Origin: Oscillospiraceae bacterium
Lineage (GTDB): Bacteria > Bacillota > Clostridia > Oscillospirales > Oscillospiraceae
Length of the DNA: 8,155 bases
Assembly: GCA_015068335.1 (NCBI GenBank)
Contig: SVKT01000070.1
Location: 1-8,155 of the forward strand
Direction of reading: 5' to 3'
In this document: positions 1 through 5,603 of the stretch, in pieces
How the letters are laid out: every line of letters begins with the position of its first letter
How positions within the stretch are numbered: position 1 is the stretch's first letter
Notes under the pieces: generated by a model
Databases searched by the model: none
The model's input: only the letters and a program-made list of their open reading frames with translations
Told to the model about the DNA's origin: nothing
Translations under genes and position numbers: made by a program

Positions 1-2
1 AT

Positions 3-734
3 AGCGCTGGCGGCAAGGGAACCATCACCGTGGCTGCCGCCTGCGCTATGGCAGGCGTGGTGGCCGGCTGCATCGTCACCACCGGTCTGGCCTCCAAACT
101 CCTGCGCGCCATCGTGGCGGCTTCCGGCGGCCACGCCATCATTGCGCTGTTCCTGACGATGATCTGCTGTGTCATTCTGGGTATGGGCGTCCCCACCACG
201 GCAAACTACTGCATTATGGCCGCGACCTGCGCTCCCATCCTGACCAGCCAGGAGATCGGCATCCCGATGCTGGCGGCCCACTTCTTCGTGTTCTATTTCG
301 GCATCGTGGCGGACATCACGCCTCCCGTGGCGCTGGCTGCCTACGCCGGCAGCGCGATTGCCAAGGCGCCGCCGATGAAGACGGCGCTCAACGCCACGAA
401 ACTTGCCATTGCGGCCTTCATCGTACCCTATATCTTTGCCCTGAACCCCGCTATGCTGTTTATGAATCAGGCAGGCGACCTGTTCAGCGTGGGTGCCCTG
501 GAAGTCGTTCAGATCGTGGCCAGCGCTCTGCTGGGCCTGTATGCCATTGCGGCATCCCTCAACGGACACCTGTACCGCAGGATCAATGCGGTATTCCGTC
601 TGGCGCTGGTTGCCGGCGGTCTGGGTATGATGATCCCCGGAACGCTGACGGACGTCATCGGTCTGGCCGTTGTGGCGGCGGTGGTGTTCATCCAGTACTC
701 CACCGCAAAGAGAGAAGAATCCAAAACCGCATAA
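3..734 (+). CDS. TRAP transporter fused permease subunit (DctQM-type), C-terminal part
   Basis: This is the last 243 codons of a membrane subunit of a tripartite ATP-independent periplasmic (TRAP) transporter, which imports organic acids or similar solutes using an ion gradient and a separate binding protein. The 5' end lies outside the window; the reading frame is open from the first base, so the GTG at 30 is not the true start. Visible evidence: a string of hydrophobic segments, the family signature GMGVPTTANYCIMAA at about residues 62-76 of the visible part, and FYFGIVADITPPVALAAYAG about 35 residues later, both typical of the DctM-like 12-TM half of 4TM/12TM fused permeases. The C-terminus has further hydrophobic stretches and a short charged tail. 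The fused form is inferred from the signature and the extended C-terminal region; the 4TM part is not visible. The substrate cannot be told. Confidence 0.88.
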   Translation, partial: SAGGKGTITVAAACAMAGVVAGCIVTTGLASKLLRAIVAASGGHAIIALFLTMICCVILGMGVPTTANYCIMAATCAPILTSQEIGIPMLAAHFFVFYFGIVADITPPVALAAYAGSAIAKAPPMKTALNATKLAIAAFIVPYIFALNPAMLFMNQAGDLFSVGALEVVQIVASALLGLYAIAASLNGHLYRRINAVFRLALVAGGLGMMIPGTLTDVIGLAVVAAVVFIQYSTAKREESKTA

Positions 735-739
735 CCGAA

Positions 740-769
740 AGCCGTCCCCGGACAGGGGGCGGCTTTTTT
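740..769 (+). terminator. Intrinsic terminator after the TRAP permease gene
   Basis: A 10-bp stem (740-749 with 755-764, one G-T wobble) with loop GGACA is followed by a run of six T. It starts 5 nt after the TRAP stop codon, so it ends that transcription unit. Confidence 0.9.
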
Positions 770-794
770 GTGCCGGATCCGGCGGAAAATGCGG

Positions 795-823
795 TTGCGT
801 TTGAGGCCGGAGAACGGTATACT
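795..823 (+). promoter_or_regulatory. Candidate sigma-70-type promoter for the zinc-ribbon gene
   Basis: TTGCGT (795-800) and TATACT (818-823) are separated by 17 bp, lying between the upstream terminator and the gene starting at 900. The -10 box matches five of six consensus bases; the -35 box only its first three. The predicted 5' leader is about 70 nt. Confidence 0.5.
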
Positions 824-899
824 GAAAGCAGGAATCGGGAATACGAACGTGTGGAAGGAAGCACGGGCCGGAAGGCCGGATAGGAAAGGAGTTTTCTGT

Positions 900-1268
900 A
901 TGGCATTTTTCAGTGAACTGACCCAGAAGGCAAAAGGCGTGGCCGCGGTGGCGGCGGATAAGGCAAAGGATGCTGCCGAATTGACCAAACTCTCCGTTGC
1001 CATTTCCGGTGAACAGCGGGAGATCGACAAGAACTACCGCGCCATCGGCGAGTGGTTTGTCAACGAATTCGAGGGCGAGATCCCCGACGGCGTGAAGGAT
1101 CTGGTACAGGCGGTGGCGGACTCCAAGGCGAAGATCGCCGAATTGGAGGCTGCCAAAGCGGCCACCAAAACGGAGAAGGAACCTGCCGGCGAAAAGACCT
1201 GCCCCATCTGCGGCGCGGTTTCCGACAGCAGATTCTGCCCCCAGTGCGGCGCACCGATGGATGCTTGA
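900..1268 (+). CDS. Small helical protein with C-terminal zinc ribbon
   Basis: A 122-residue protein. The start at 900 is chosen because AAAGGAG (885-891) sits 8 nt upstream; the frame stays open further upstream, but no such site supports an earlier start. Residues 1-95 are rich in Ala, Lys and Glu with few helix breakers and are probably helical or coiled-coil. There is no signal peptide or membrane segment. Residues 101-116 carry the pattern CPICG-x8-CPQCG (Cys 101, 104, 113, 116), a classic four-cysteine zinc ribbon as in the zinc_ribbon/DZR families. Such domains bind nucleic acid or protein; which applies here cannot be told. The gene is bounded by terminators on both sides, so it is probably monocistronic and cytoplasmic. 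The zinc ribbon is seen directly; function is unknown. Confidence 0.8.
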   Translation: MAFFSELTQKAKGVAAVAADKAKDAAELTKLSVAISGEQREIDKNYRAIGEWFVNEFEGEIPDGVKDLVQAVADSKAKIAELEAAKAATKTEKEPAGEKTCPICGAVSDSRFCPQCGAPMDA

Positions 1269-1278
1269 ATGAAACAGG

Positions 1279-1308
1279 AAAATGCTCCGGCTTGTCCGGA
1301 GCATTTTT
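1279..1308 (+). terminator. Intrinsic terminator after the zinc-ribbon gene
   Basis: The stem ATGCTCCGG / CCGGAGCAT (1282-1290 with 1296-1304, extendable by A-T pairs) has loop CTTGT and a tail of five T. It begins about 10 nt after the stop codon at 1268. Confidence 0.92.
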
Positions 1309-1350
1309 GTTGGCGTTAAGAATTGGTAAAGATTGTTGCTTTTGCAATAT

Positions 1351-1356
1351 TATAAT
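1351..1356 (+). promoter_or_regulatory. Possible -10 box for the hypothetical gene at 1402
   Basis: A perfect TATAAT lies 45 nt before the start codon and after the preceding terminator. No good -35 box sits at 16-18 bp; TTGGTA at 1323 is 22 bp away, and would be 19 bp from the overlapping TATTAT at 1348. The promoter is therefore likely to be in this gap, but its exact position is uncertain. Confidence 0.35.
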
Positions 1357-1401
1357 GTTCGGATATTTCTGTATGATGAAACCAAGAAAGGGGGGCATAC
1401 G

Positions 1402-1779
1402 ATGCCGTTATTTGCATTAAAGTCTTTGGCGCAGACCGCCGCTTTGGAGGATGCCGCGGGGGATCACAAGAGATCCGTCCGGGCAGAGCAGTTCCGTTTC
1501 AGCGAGAAAGCGGTCTATTTCCCTGCATTTCCCGGAACGCAGTATCTGCCTTATGCCGCGCTTTCCAGCGTGATCAGCAGGAATACCGCCATCAGCGTCA
1601 AGGGGACCTGCGGCAAGCAACTCCCTATGGTGCGGGTGCGGATGTACTATGATGGAGGAGAGTTTTACAAGGATTTCCTCTTTGAAAAGCAGCGCGCCGC
1701 GGATAAACTTCTGGATGCGGTGCGCGGGTATGATCCAGCCATTTCCGTGGAGCGGGATACCACGCCTTTTGGAAGTTGA
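1402..1779 (+). CDS. Conserved-looking hypothetical protein, 125 aa
   Basis: The start at 1402 is preferred over an in-frame ATG at 1333 because a strong purine-rich site (AAGAAAGGGGGG, about 1384-1395) lies just upstream, and the probable -10 box would fall inside the longer reading. The product is 125 residues, soluble, with no signal peptide, membrane segment or cysteine motif. From about residue 30 on, alternating short beta-prone and charged stretches (for example KAVYFPAFPGTQYLPYAAL, then MVRVRMYYDGGEFYKDFLFE) followed by a predicted C-terminal helix would suit a small PH-like or beta-sandwich fold. That is inference only; I do not recognise the family. It has its own candidate promoter and a terminator, so it is probably transcribed alone. 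Confidence 0.72.
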   Translation: MPLFALKSLAQTAALEDAAGDHKRSVRAEQFRFSEKAVYFPAFPGTQYLPYAALSSVISRNTAISVKGTCGKQLPMVRVRMYYDGGEFYKDFLFEKQRAADKLLDAVRGYDPAISVERDTTPFGS

Positions 1780-1816
1780 AAAAGCCGCCGCCGGAGATCC
1801 GGCGGCGGTTCTTTTT
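1779..1816. terminator. Bidirectional intrinsic terminator between convergent genes
   Basis: The perfect 10-bp stem CCGCCGCCGG / CCGGCGGCGG (1785-1794 with 1799-1808) has loop AGAT. A T-rich tail (TTCTTTTTT) follows on the + strand and five T (from AAAAA at 1779-1783) follow on the - strand. It sits between the stop of the + gene at 1779 and the stop of the - gene at 1825 and can serve both. Confidence 0.92.
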
Positions 1817-1824
1817 TCTGTTTG

Positions 1825-2532
1825 TTATTCAAATTTGTTCTTGATGACTTCCTGCTTTGCGCCGGTTTCCAGATCGATGTAGCGCACGAACAGGGACACC
1901 TTGTTGTCGGCGTTCAGGGCGTTCCACATCTGGTCGGCCAGGGCTTGGGCGGAGGGGGCGTCCAGGATCACGCGCTCCGGCTCGCCTTCGAAGGAGGGAA
2001 GGGGGTTGCCGTCGCCCATATAGGTGTGGATGAAGCGGCCCTCGCCGGGCAGAGGGTTGCTGTAATCATAGAAGAAACGGTGGCTGCATACGGGGTCGCC
2101 GTCAGCGCTTTTGAGGATGGAGAGTTGGAAACTGCCGTCCTGTTCCAGTACGCCGGAAATGCGGGGGGTGTAGTTGGGGCCGTCGGGCTCGAACTCGCGG
2201 GTGTGCAGGGCTTCCACGGCGGTCTTGCCGGCGACGAGGAAATCGCGCACGGTGTCGGTCTGGTCGCCGTTGGTGACCACCAGTTTGTCGCCCACCTGGC
2301 GGACGGGGTGATAGATGATGAGGCTGGGATCCACCATCTTGGAGGGGTCATAGGCCTCGGTGCGGATGCCGTCCTCGGTGACGGTGAAGACGCGGTTGCG
2401 GGAGTTTTCGCTGCGGCCCATAATGAAATAGGCGGCCACGGCGTACTTGCCGTCCGCGCTGCGGCCCAGAACGATGCCGCGGCCGGGGTAGGCGTTGGTT
2501 TCCAGCAGGGTGGCGAGATTCAGTTTGTTCAT
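1825..2532 (-). CDS. IMP cyclohydrolase, PurO-type fold
   Basis: A 235-residue protein resembling the IMP cyclohydrolase family named for archaeal PurO (IMP_cyclohyd). The family closes the ring of FAICAR to give IMP, the last step of purine synthesis. Recognisable stretches are YPGRGIVLG (15-23), YFIMGRSENSRNRVF (35-49), SLIIYHPVR (70-78), VVTNGDQTDT (85-94), REFEPDGPNYTPRISG (112-127), LSILKS (137-142), FIHTYMGDGNPLPSFEGEP (167-185) and VSLFVRYIDLETG (212-224). The start at 2532 is chosen because AAGGAG lies about 10 nt upstream; an earlier in-frame start would extend far into the neighbouring peptidase gene. The start overlaps the stop of that upstream gene by four bases (ATGA), implying translational coupling. 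Bacteria with this protein often lack the cyclohydrolase half of PurH, but that cannot be checked here. Identity rests on motif memory, not a search. Confidence 0.85.
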   Translation of the reverse strand: MNKLNLATLLETNAYPGRGIVLGRSADGKYAVAAYFIMGRSENSRNRVFTVTEDGIRTEAYDPSKMVDPSLIIYHPVRQVGDKLVVTNGDQTDTVRDFLVAGKTAVEALHTREFEPDGPNYTPRISGVLEQDGSFQLSILKSADGDPVCSHRFFYDYSNPLPGEGRFIHTYMGDGNPLPSFEGEPERVILDAPSAQALADQMWNALNADNKVSLFVRYIDLETGAKQEVIKNKFE

Positions 2533-3062
2533 AGGGGGTCCTCTCCTTGCTTCAATAATTTCTTTCGTTCCTGATGATCGGGCAGGTAACGCGCCAGCAG
2601 CGCGTAAAACCGCGGCCCGTGGTTTTTCTCTTGAATGTGGCACAGTTCGTGGACGACCACCAGATCGATGGCTTCCTCCGGGCAGCGCATCAGAAAGCAG
2701 GAAAAACACAGGCTGTTTTTCGCGCTGCAACTGCCGTAGCGCTTTTGGGCGGAGGTGATCTTTACACCGGTGGGGACCAGCCCCATTTTTTGGCTCCAAT
2801 ACGCCACTTTTGCCGGCAGAATGGCCCGGGCAGCGGCTTTCAGGGCGGCGATCTCCTCCGTGGTGGGAGGCGGTGGAGCGGCGGAGAGCCGCTGTTTCTG
2901 CCGTTCCAGATTCCGTGCGATCCAGTCGCCGTGCCTTGCCGCGAAGGCTTCAATGGCGGCCCGGGAGGCGCGCAGCGGCGCGCGCACCAGCACCCGGCAG
3001 TCCCGGGTGATCTCGATGGCCAGCGTCCTGCGCCGGGAGCGGATGATCTCATACTGTTCCAT
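2529..3062 (-). CDS. YgjP-like (M48-type/DUF45) zinc metallopeptidase domain protein
   Basis: A 177-residue protein of the YgjP/DUF45 metallopeptidase group. The zincin motif HELCH is at residues 138-142 (His138 and His142 as ligands, Glu139 catalytic), with NHGPRF at 147-152 supplying a probable third ligand, His148. Upstream is the family block KRYGSCSAKNSLCFS (107-121), where most relatives have RWGSC. The N-terminus (IIRSRRRTLAIEI... VLVRAPL) matches the family's beta-rich start. No signal peptide or membrane segment is present, so it should be cytoplasmic. At 177 residues it is shorter than usual members (about 230). The physiological substrate of the family is not established. It is first in a two-gene operon with the IMP cyclohydrolase. 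No Shine-Dalgarno sequence lies at normal distance: GGAGG is 17 nt upstream, and the promoter -10 box ends only 6 nt before ATG. Confidence 0.85.
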   Translation of the reverse strand: MEQYEIIRSRRRTLAIEITRDCRVLVRAPLRASRAAIEAFAARHGDWIARNLERQKQRLSAAPPPPTTEEIAALKAAARAILPAKVAYWSQKMGLVPTGVKITSAQKRYGSCSAKNSLCFSCFLMRCPEEAIDLVVVHELCHIQEKNHGPRFYALLARYLPDHQERKKLLKQGEDPL

Positions 3063-3068
3063 ACTATC

Positions 3069-3097
3069 ACTATACCACGCCTCCGGGAAAAAGTAAA
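3069..3097 (-). promoter_or_regulatory. Promoter of the peptidase-cyclohydrolase operon, apparently leaderless
   Basis: On the minus strand TTTACT (3097-3092) and TATAGT (3074-3069) are spaced by 17 bp, with four and five of six consensus matches. The -10 box ends 6 nt before the ATG at 3062, which would put transcription start at or within a base or two of the start codon. Confidence 0.6.
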
Positions 3098-3117
3098 GAA
3101 TAAGGGAATACCATCGA

Positions 3118-3125
3118 CTCTGCGG
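3118..3125. repeat. Left copy of 8-bp direct repeat CTCTGCGG (candidate target-site duplication)
   Basis: CTCTGCGG here is repeated exactly at 3952-3959. The two copies directly abut the outer ends of the inverted repeats that bound the AT-rich block. Confidence 0.55.
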
Positions 3126-3147
3126 TTCCCTTTTACTCTTTTTGTGG
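3126..3147. repeat. Left terminal inverted repeat
   Basis: 22 nt; the core TCCCTTTTACT (3127-3137) recurs inverted at 3940-3950. The outermost base differs from the right end (T against G). Confidence 0.5.
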
Positions 3148-3205
3148 TTTTAAGGCATAAATCAAATCCCACCGTCATTTTGATGGAACTCCAAGCATAG
3201 GAAAA

Positions 3206-3237
3206 GGCTCCACGGGACTTTGAAATCCCGTGGAGTC
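3206..3237. terminator. Strong hairpin inside the AT-rich block, possible second terminator
   Basis: The perfect 10-bp stem CTCCACGGGA / TCCCGTGGAG (3208-3217 with 3226-3235) has an 8-nt loop. On the minus strand it is followed by CCTTTTCC, a weak T tract. It lies downstream of another hairpin at 3272 and may be a back-up terminator for the minus-strand gene or a structural part of the element. Confidence 0.5.
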
Positions 3238-3265
3238 TCATTCATTTTGGGACTGCCCATAGGCA

Positions 3266-3301
3266 AATAAAAGGAGCAAGGTATCTTTCAACCTTGCTCC
3301 T
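3266..3301 (-). terminator. Intrinsic terminator of the DMP19-like gene
   Basis: The perfect 11-bp stem AGGAGCAAGGT / ACCTTGCTCCT (3272-3282 with 3291-3301) has an 8-nt loop. On the minus strand it is followed by TTTTATTTG. It lies about 33 nt past the stop of the gene ending at 3334. Confidence 0.75.
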
Positions 3302-3333
3302 ATTGGTCAGTATCTAGTTCGTCAAATTGGAAT

Positions 3334-3735
3334 TTACAGTTTGATTTTATTAGCATACTCTTGCAATATGCGATTGATTTCTTTTTCGCTTTCATAGAAC
3401 ACATCGTCACACTGCTCTATCGTTGCTTCCGCAGTTTCATCATCCTCTTTTTCTAAAACCAAATATGCCTGGTGTGCCTTTTGTAAATTATTGGAGAGCT
3501 TTTTCGATAGGATTGTTTTCAAGACAGACAGTTCTTCCTGCAAATTACCTATATTTTCAACATTGGTAAAATATTGGTCGTGTCCACCATTATTGACTTC
3601 GCTTTGATAAGTCATTAGTTGAAGATAGGGTGAGTCCACTTTTTCTTCAACCCACAATTCCCACATTTTATTCCACTTTTGCTGTTCTTCTGTTAATTCA
3701 ACTTGCTTCTTTTTGAAGAAATCAAATAGTCCCAT
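3334..3735 (-). CDS. DMP19-like (DUF4375) acidic protein, putative DNA mimic
   Basis: A 133-residue, visibly acidic protein: by hand count about 26 Asp/Glu against about 15 Lys/Arg. Residues 33-95 match the pattern of the DMP19/DUF4375 family, above all SEVNNGGHDQYFTN at 45-58, followed by helices and a Leu- and Glu-rich C-terminal half. DMP19 of Neisseria is a described DNA-mimic protein; whether this relative acts so is inference, and many DUF4375 proteins have no known role. The N-terminus MGLFDFFKKK is a short amphipathic, lysine-ended stretch. Start at 3735 is supported by GAAAGGGTG about 6 nt upstream. Codon use is A+T-rich (many TTT, AAA, ATT, GAA), unlike the GTG/CTG/GCC-rich neighbours, pointing to transfer. 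It is the only clear gene inside the candidate mobile element and has its own promoter and terminator. Confidence 0.75.
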   Translation of the reverse strand: MGLFDFFKKKQVELTEEQQKWNKMWELWVEEKVDSPYLQLMTYQSEVNNGGHDQYFTNVENIGNLQEELSVLKTILSKKLSNNLQKAHQAYLVLEKEDDETAEATIEQCDDVFYESEKEINRILQEYANKIKL

Positions 3736-3826
3736 TTAATTCACCCTTTCGTCAAATTCCTATTTGTCTAACTGTTTCATTATCTATATAGACGAAAAAA
3801 TCCAGCAAAAGTTCCAATTCTTTTAT

Positions 3827-3855
3827 ATCATACAATACTTTCGTGCTTCTTTCAA
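3827..3855 (-). promoter_or_regulatory. Promoter of the DMP19-like gene
   Basis: On the minus strand TTGAAA (3855-3850) and TATGAT (3832-3827) are spaced by exactly 17 bp, each matching five of six consensus bases. The predicted leader before the ATG at 3735 is about 85 nt. Confidence 0.65.
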
Positions 3856-3891
3856 GGCACAGAAGTCGATTGACCTCTGTGCCTTTCTTTT
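3854..3891 (+). terminator. Hairpin overlapping the -35 region of the DMP19-like promoter
   Basis: AAGGCACAGA / TCTGTGCCTT (3854-3863 with 3876-3885) pairs perfectly and extends by GTC/GAC past one mismatch, with loop GATT. TTTCTTTT follows on the + strand, so it could act as a terminator in that direction, yet no + gene lies before it. It may instead be an operator or a barrier to transcription through the element. Confidence 0.5.
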
Positions 3892-3929
3892 GGTATTGGC
3901 TTGGACAAAATTCACAAAGATTATTTCGG

Positions 3930-3951
3930 CCGCAATTAAAGTAAAAGGGAC
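3930..3951. repeat. Right terminal inverted repeat
   Basis: Reverse complement matches the left repeat at 17 of 22 positions, including the 11-nt core at 3940-3950. Confidence 0.5.
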
Positions 3952-3959
3952 CTCTGCGG
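3952..3959. repeat. Right copy of 8-bp direct repeat CTCTGCGG
   Basis: Identical to 3118-3125 and immediately outside the right terminal repeat. Confidence 0.55.
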
Positions 3960-3966
3960 CGGACAG

Positions 3967-3995
3967 TTGACAATCCTGACGGAAATGGATACAAT
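3967..3995 (+). promoter_or_regulatory. Promoter of proS
   Basis: A perfect TTGACA (3967-3972), 17-bp spacer and TACAAT (3990-3995, five of six). The expected start is near 4002, giving a leader of about 60 nt. A second TATAAT at 4029-4034 lacks a good -35 box. No T-box-like leader is present; the leader is too short for one. Confidence 0.85.
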
Positions 3996-4060
3996 AAGAG
4001 TTCGATGAAAACCGCCTGCGCGATACATTATAATAATATAGAAGCAAAGGATTTGAAACT

Positions 4061-5500
4061 ATGGCACAGGATAAAAGACAGGTAGAGGCCATCACCTCCC
4101 GTGATGTGGACTTTGCCCAGTGGTATACCGACGTCTGCAAGAAGGCAGAACTGATCGATTATTCCTCCATCAAGGGTATGTTTGTGTACCGTCCCTACGG
4201 CTACGCCATCTGGGAGAACATTCAGAGCCAGATGGACGCGATGTTCAAGGAGACCGGCGCGGAGAACGTGATGATGCCGATGCTGCTGCCCGAATCTCTG
4301 CTCCAAAAGGAGAAGGATCACGTGGAGGGCTTTGCCCCCGAGTGCGCCTGGGTCACCTTCGGCGGCAGTGAGAAACTGGAAGAGCGCTACGCCATCCGCC
4401 CCACCTCCGAGACCATCTTCTGCGAGCATTTCAAAAATGTGATCCACTCCCACCGCGACCTGCCCAAACTGTACAACCAGTGGTGCAGCGTCATCCGCTG
4501 GGAGAAGACCTCCCGCCCCTTCCTGCGCCACCGCGAGTTCCTGTGGCAGGAGGGCCACACGATGCACGCCACCGAGGAAGAGGCCCGCGCGGAGACGATG
4601 CAGATGCTGGAAGTCTACGCCAAGTTCTTCGAGGATGTGCTGGCGATGCCCGTTATCCGCGGCCGCAAGACCGACAAGGAGAAGTTCAACGGCGCCGAGG
4701 AGACCTATACCGTGGAGTGTATGATGCACGACGGCAAGGCCTTGCAGTCCGGCACCAGCCACTATTTCGGCGACGGCTTTGCCAAGGCCTTTGACATCAC
4801 CTTCGCCGGCAAGGACAACAAGCCCCACAACCCCCACCAGACCTCCTGGGGCTCTTCCACCCGTATGATCGGCGGCATCATTATGACCCACGGCGACGAC
4901 AACGGTCTGGTGCTGCCTCCCCGTGTGGCGCCCACCCAGGTCATCGTGATCCCCGTGGCGCAGCACAAGGAAGGCGTCCTGGACGCCGCCGGCGCCCTGC
5001 GTGACCGGTTGAAGGCGGTCGGCGTCCGTGCCAAGATGGACGATTCCGACAACTCTCCCGGCTGGAAGTTCGCCGAGTACGAGATGAAGGGCGTGCCCCT
5101 GCGCATCGAGATCGGCCCCAAGGACATCGAGAAGGGCCAGTGCGTCATCGCCCGCCGCGACACCGGCGAGAAGGTGTTCGTTGCGCTGGCCGAACTGGAA
5201 GAGACCGTGAAGCGCCTGCTGGACGAGGTTCACGACAATATGTACGCGATGGCGCTGGCCAACCGCGAGAAGAACACCTTCGAGATCTCCACGGTGGCCG
5301 AGGCCAAGGAGACGCTGTCTGCCAGGAGCGGCTTCCTGAAATCCAAGTGGTGCGGCGAGTTGGCGTGCGAACTGGCTATGAAGGAGCAGGTGGGTGTTTC
5401 CTCCCGCTGTATGCCCTTGCAGCAGTCCGGCACTGAGGGCGTGTGCCCCGTGTGCGGCAAGAAGTGCACCACCGACATCTACTGGGCGGTTGCCTACTGA
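4061..5500 (+). CDS. proS: Prolyl-tRNA synthetase, archaeal/eukaryotic-type
   Basis: A 479-residue cytoplasmic class II aminoacyl-tRNA synthetase that joins proline to tRNA-Pro using ATP. Motif 1 lies around MMPMLLPES (71-79), RPTSET is at 113-118 for substrate binding, motif 2 is RWEKTSRPFLRHREFLWQEG (146-165), and motif 3 is in RMIGGIIMTHGDDNGLVLPP (268-287) with Arg288 following. The anticodon-binding domain begins near VIVIPV (294-299). The C-terminal domain carries Cys431, Cys436, Cys462 and Cys465, the spacing of the zinc site of this class, and ends in Tyr479, also typical. There is no long insertion (INS editing domain) between motifs 2 and 3, which separates it from the E. coli type. 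AAAGGA (4046-4051) lies 9 nt before the ATG. It is monocistronic, between its own promoter and a terminator. Confidence 0.96.
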   Translation: MAQDKRQVEAITSRDVDFAQWYTDVCKKAELIDYSSIKGMFVYRPYGYAIWENIQSQMDAMFKETGAENVMMPMLLPESLLQKEKDHVEGFAPECAWVTFGGSEKLEERYAIRPTSETIFCEHFKNVIHSHRDLPKLYNQWCSVIRWEKTSRPFLRHREFLWQEGHTMHATEEEARAETMQMLEVYAKFFEDVLAMPVIRGRKTDKEKFNGAEETYTVECMMHDGKALQSGTSHYFGDGFAKAFDITFAGKDNKPHNPHQTSWGSSTRMIGGIIMTHGDDNGLVLPPRVAPTQVIVIPVAQHKEGVLDAAGALRDRLKAVGVRAKMDDSDNSPGWKFAEYEMKGVPLRIEIGPKDIEKGQCVIARRDTGEKVFVALAELEETVKRLLDEVHDNMYAMALANREKNTFEISTVAEAKETLSARSGFLKSKWCGELACELAMKEQVGVSSRCMPLQQSGTEGVCPVCGKKCTTDIYWAVAY

Positions 5501-5517
5501 TCCAAAACACAAAAAAC

Positions 5518-5548
5518 AGGAGAGGAGGGGAGACCCTCCTCTCTTTCT
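5518..5548 (+). terminator. Intrinsic terminator of proS
   Basis: The perfect 10-bp stem GAGAGGAGGG / CCCTCCTCTC (5520-5529 with 5534-5543) has a GAGA tetraloop. A short pyrimidine-rich tail (TTTCT) follows. It lies 18 nt after the proS stop. Confidence 0.75.
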
Positions 5549-5603
5549 GCCCACCCCAGATTTGGGGACGGAAAGAGAGCAAAATACTACATTTTCCATA
5601 CTG

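Larger units (their letters stand above)
3126..3951. mobile_element. Candidate 826-bp transposase-less (MITE-like) element carrying a DMP19-like gene
   Basis: The block is much richer in A+T than the genes on either side. Its ends are a 22-nt imperfect inverted repeat: 3126-3147 against the reverse complement of 3930-3951, with 17 of 22 positions matching by hand and a perfect 11-nt core TCCCTTTTACT. Both ends are flanked by the same octamer CTCTGCGG in direct orientation, as expected for an 8-bp target duplication. The interior has one clear gene with its own promoter and downstream hairpins, and no transposase. The IS family supplying a transposase cannot be named from these ends. Removing the block and one octamer rejoins two divergent host promoters about 35 bp apart, a plausible empty site. 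Alternative: chance repeats around a transferred intergenic region. Confidence 0.55.
3736..4060. other. 325-bp gap: element right part, two promoters, no convincing gene
   Basis: This stretch holds the promoter and 5' leader of the minus-strand DMP19-like gene (3736-3855), an inverted repeat at 3854-3885, the right end of the candidate element (3930-3951) with its octamer (3952-3959), and the proS promoter and leader (3967-4060). A minus-strand open frame (3994-3752, 80 codons) runs through it and ends 16 nt before the DMP19-like start. However, it begins inside the proS promoter, crosses the terminal repeat and has no ribosome site or recognisable domain, so I do not call it a gene. A 10-bp palindrome, TCTATATAGA, lies at 3783-3792. 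No T-box or tRNA was seen. Confidence 0.6.

Noticed and set aside
1822..2574. A 250-codon plus-strand frame
   Set aside because: It is antisense to the IMP cyclohydrolase gene, whose protein motifs are clear; the translation is Gly/Ala/Val-rich without family features.
3752..3994. Minus-strand 80-codon frame ending 16 nt before the DMP19-like gene; considered as a remnant toxin or recombinase gene
   Set aside because: Its ATG is inside the proS promoter, it runs through the terminal repeat and the DMP19-like promoter, has no ribosome site, and no domain is recognised. The end part does look protein-like, so a degraded gene cannot be fully excluded.
4002..4060. T-box riboswitch upstream of proS
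   Set aside because: The leader is only about 60 nt, with no specifier-loop or T-box sequence and no antiterminator hairpin.
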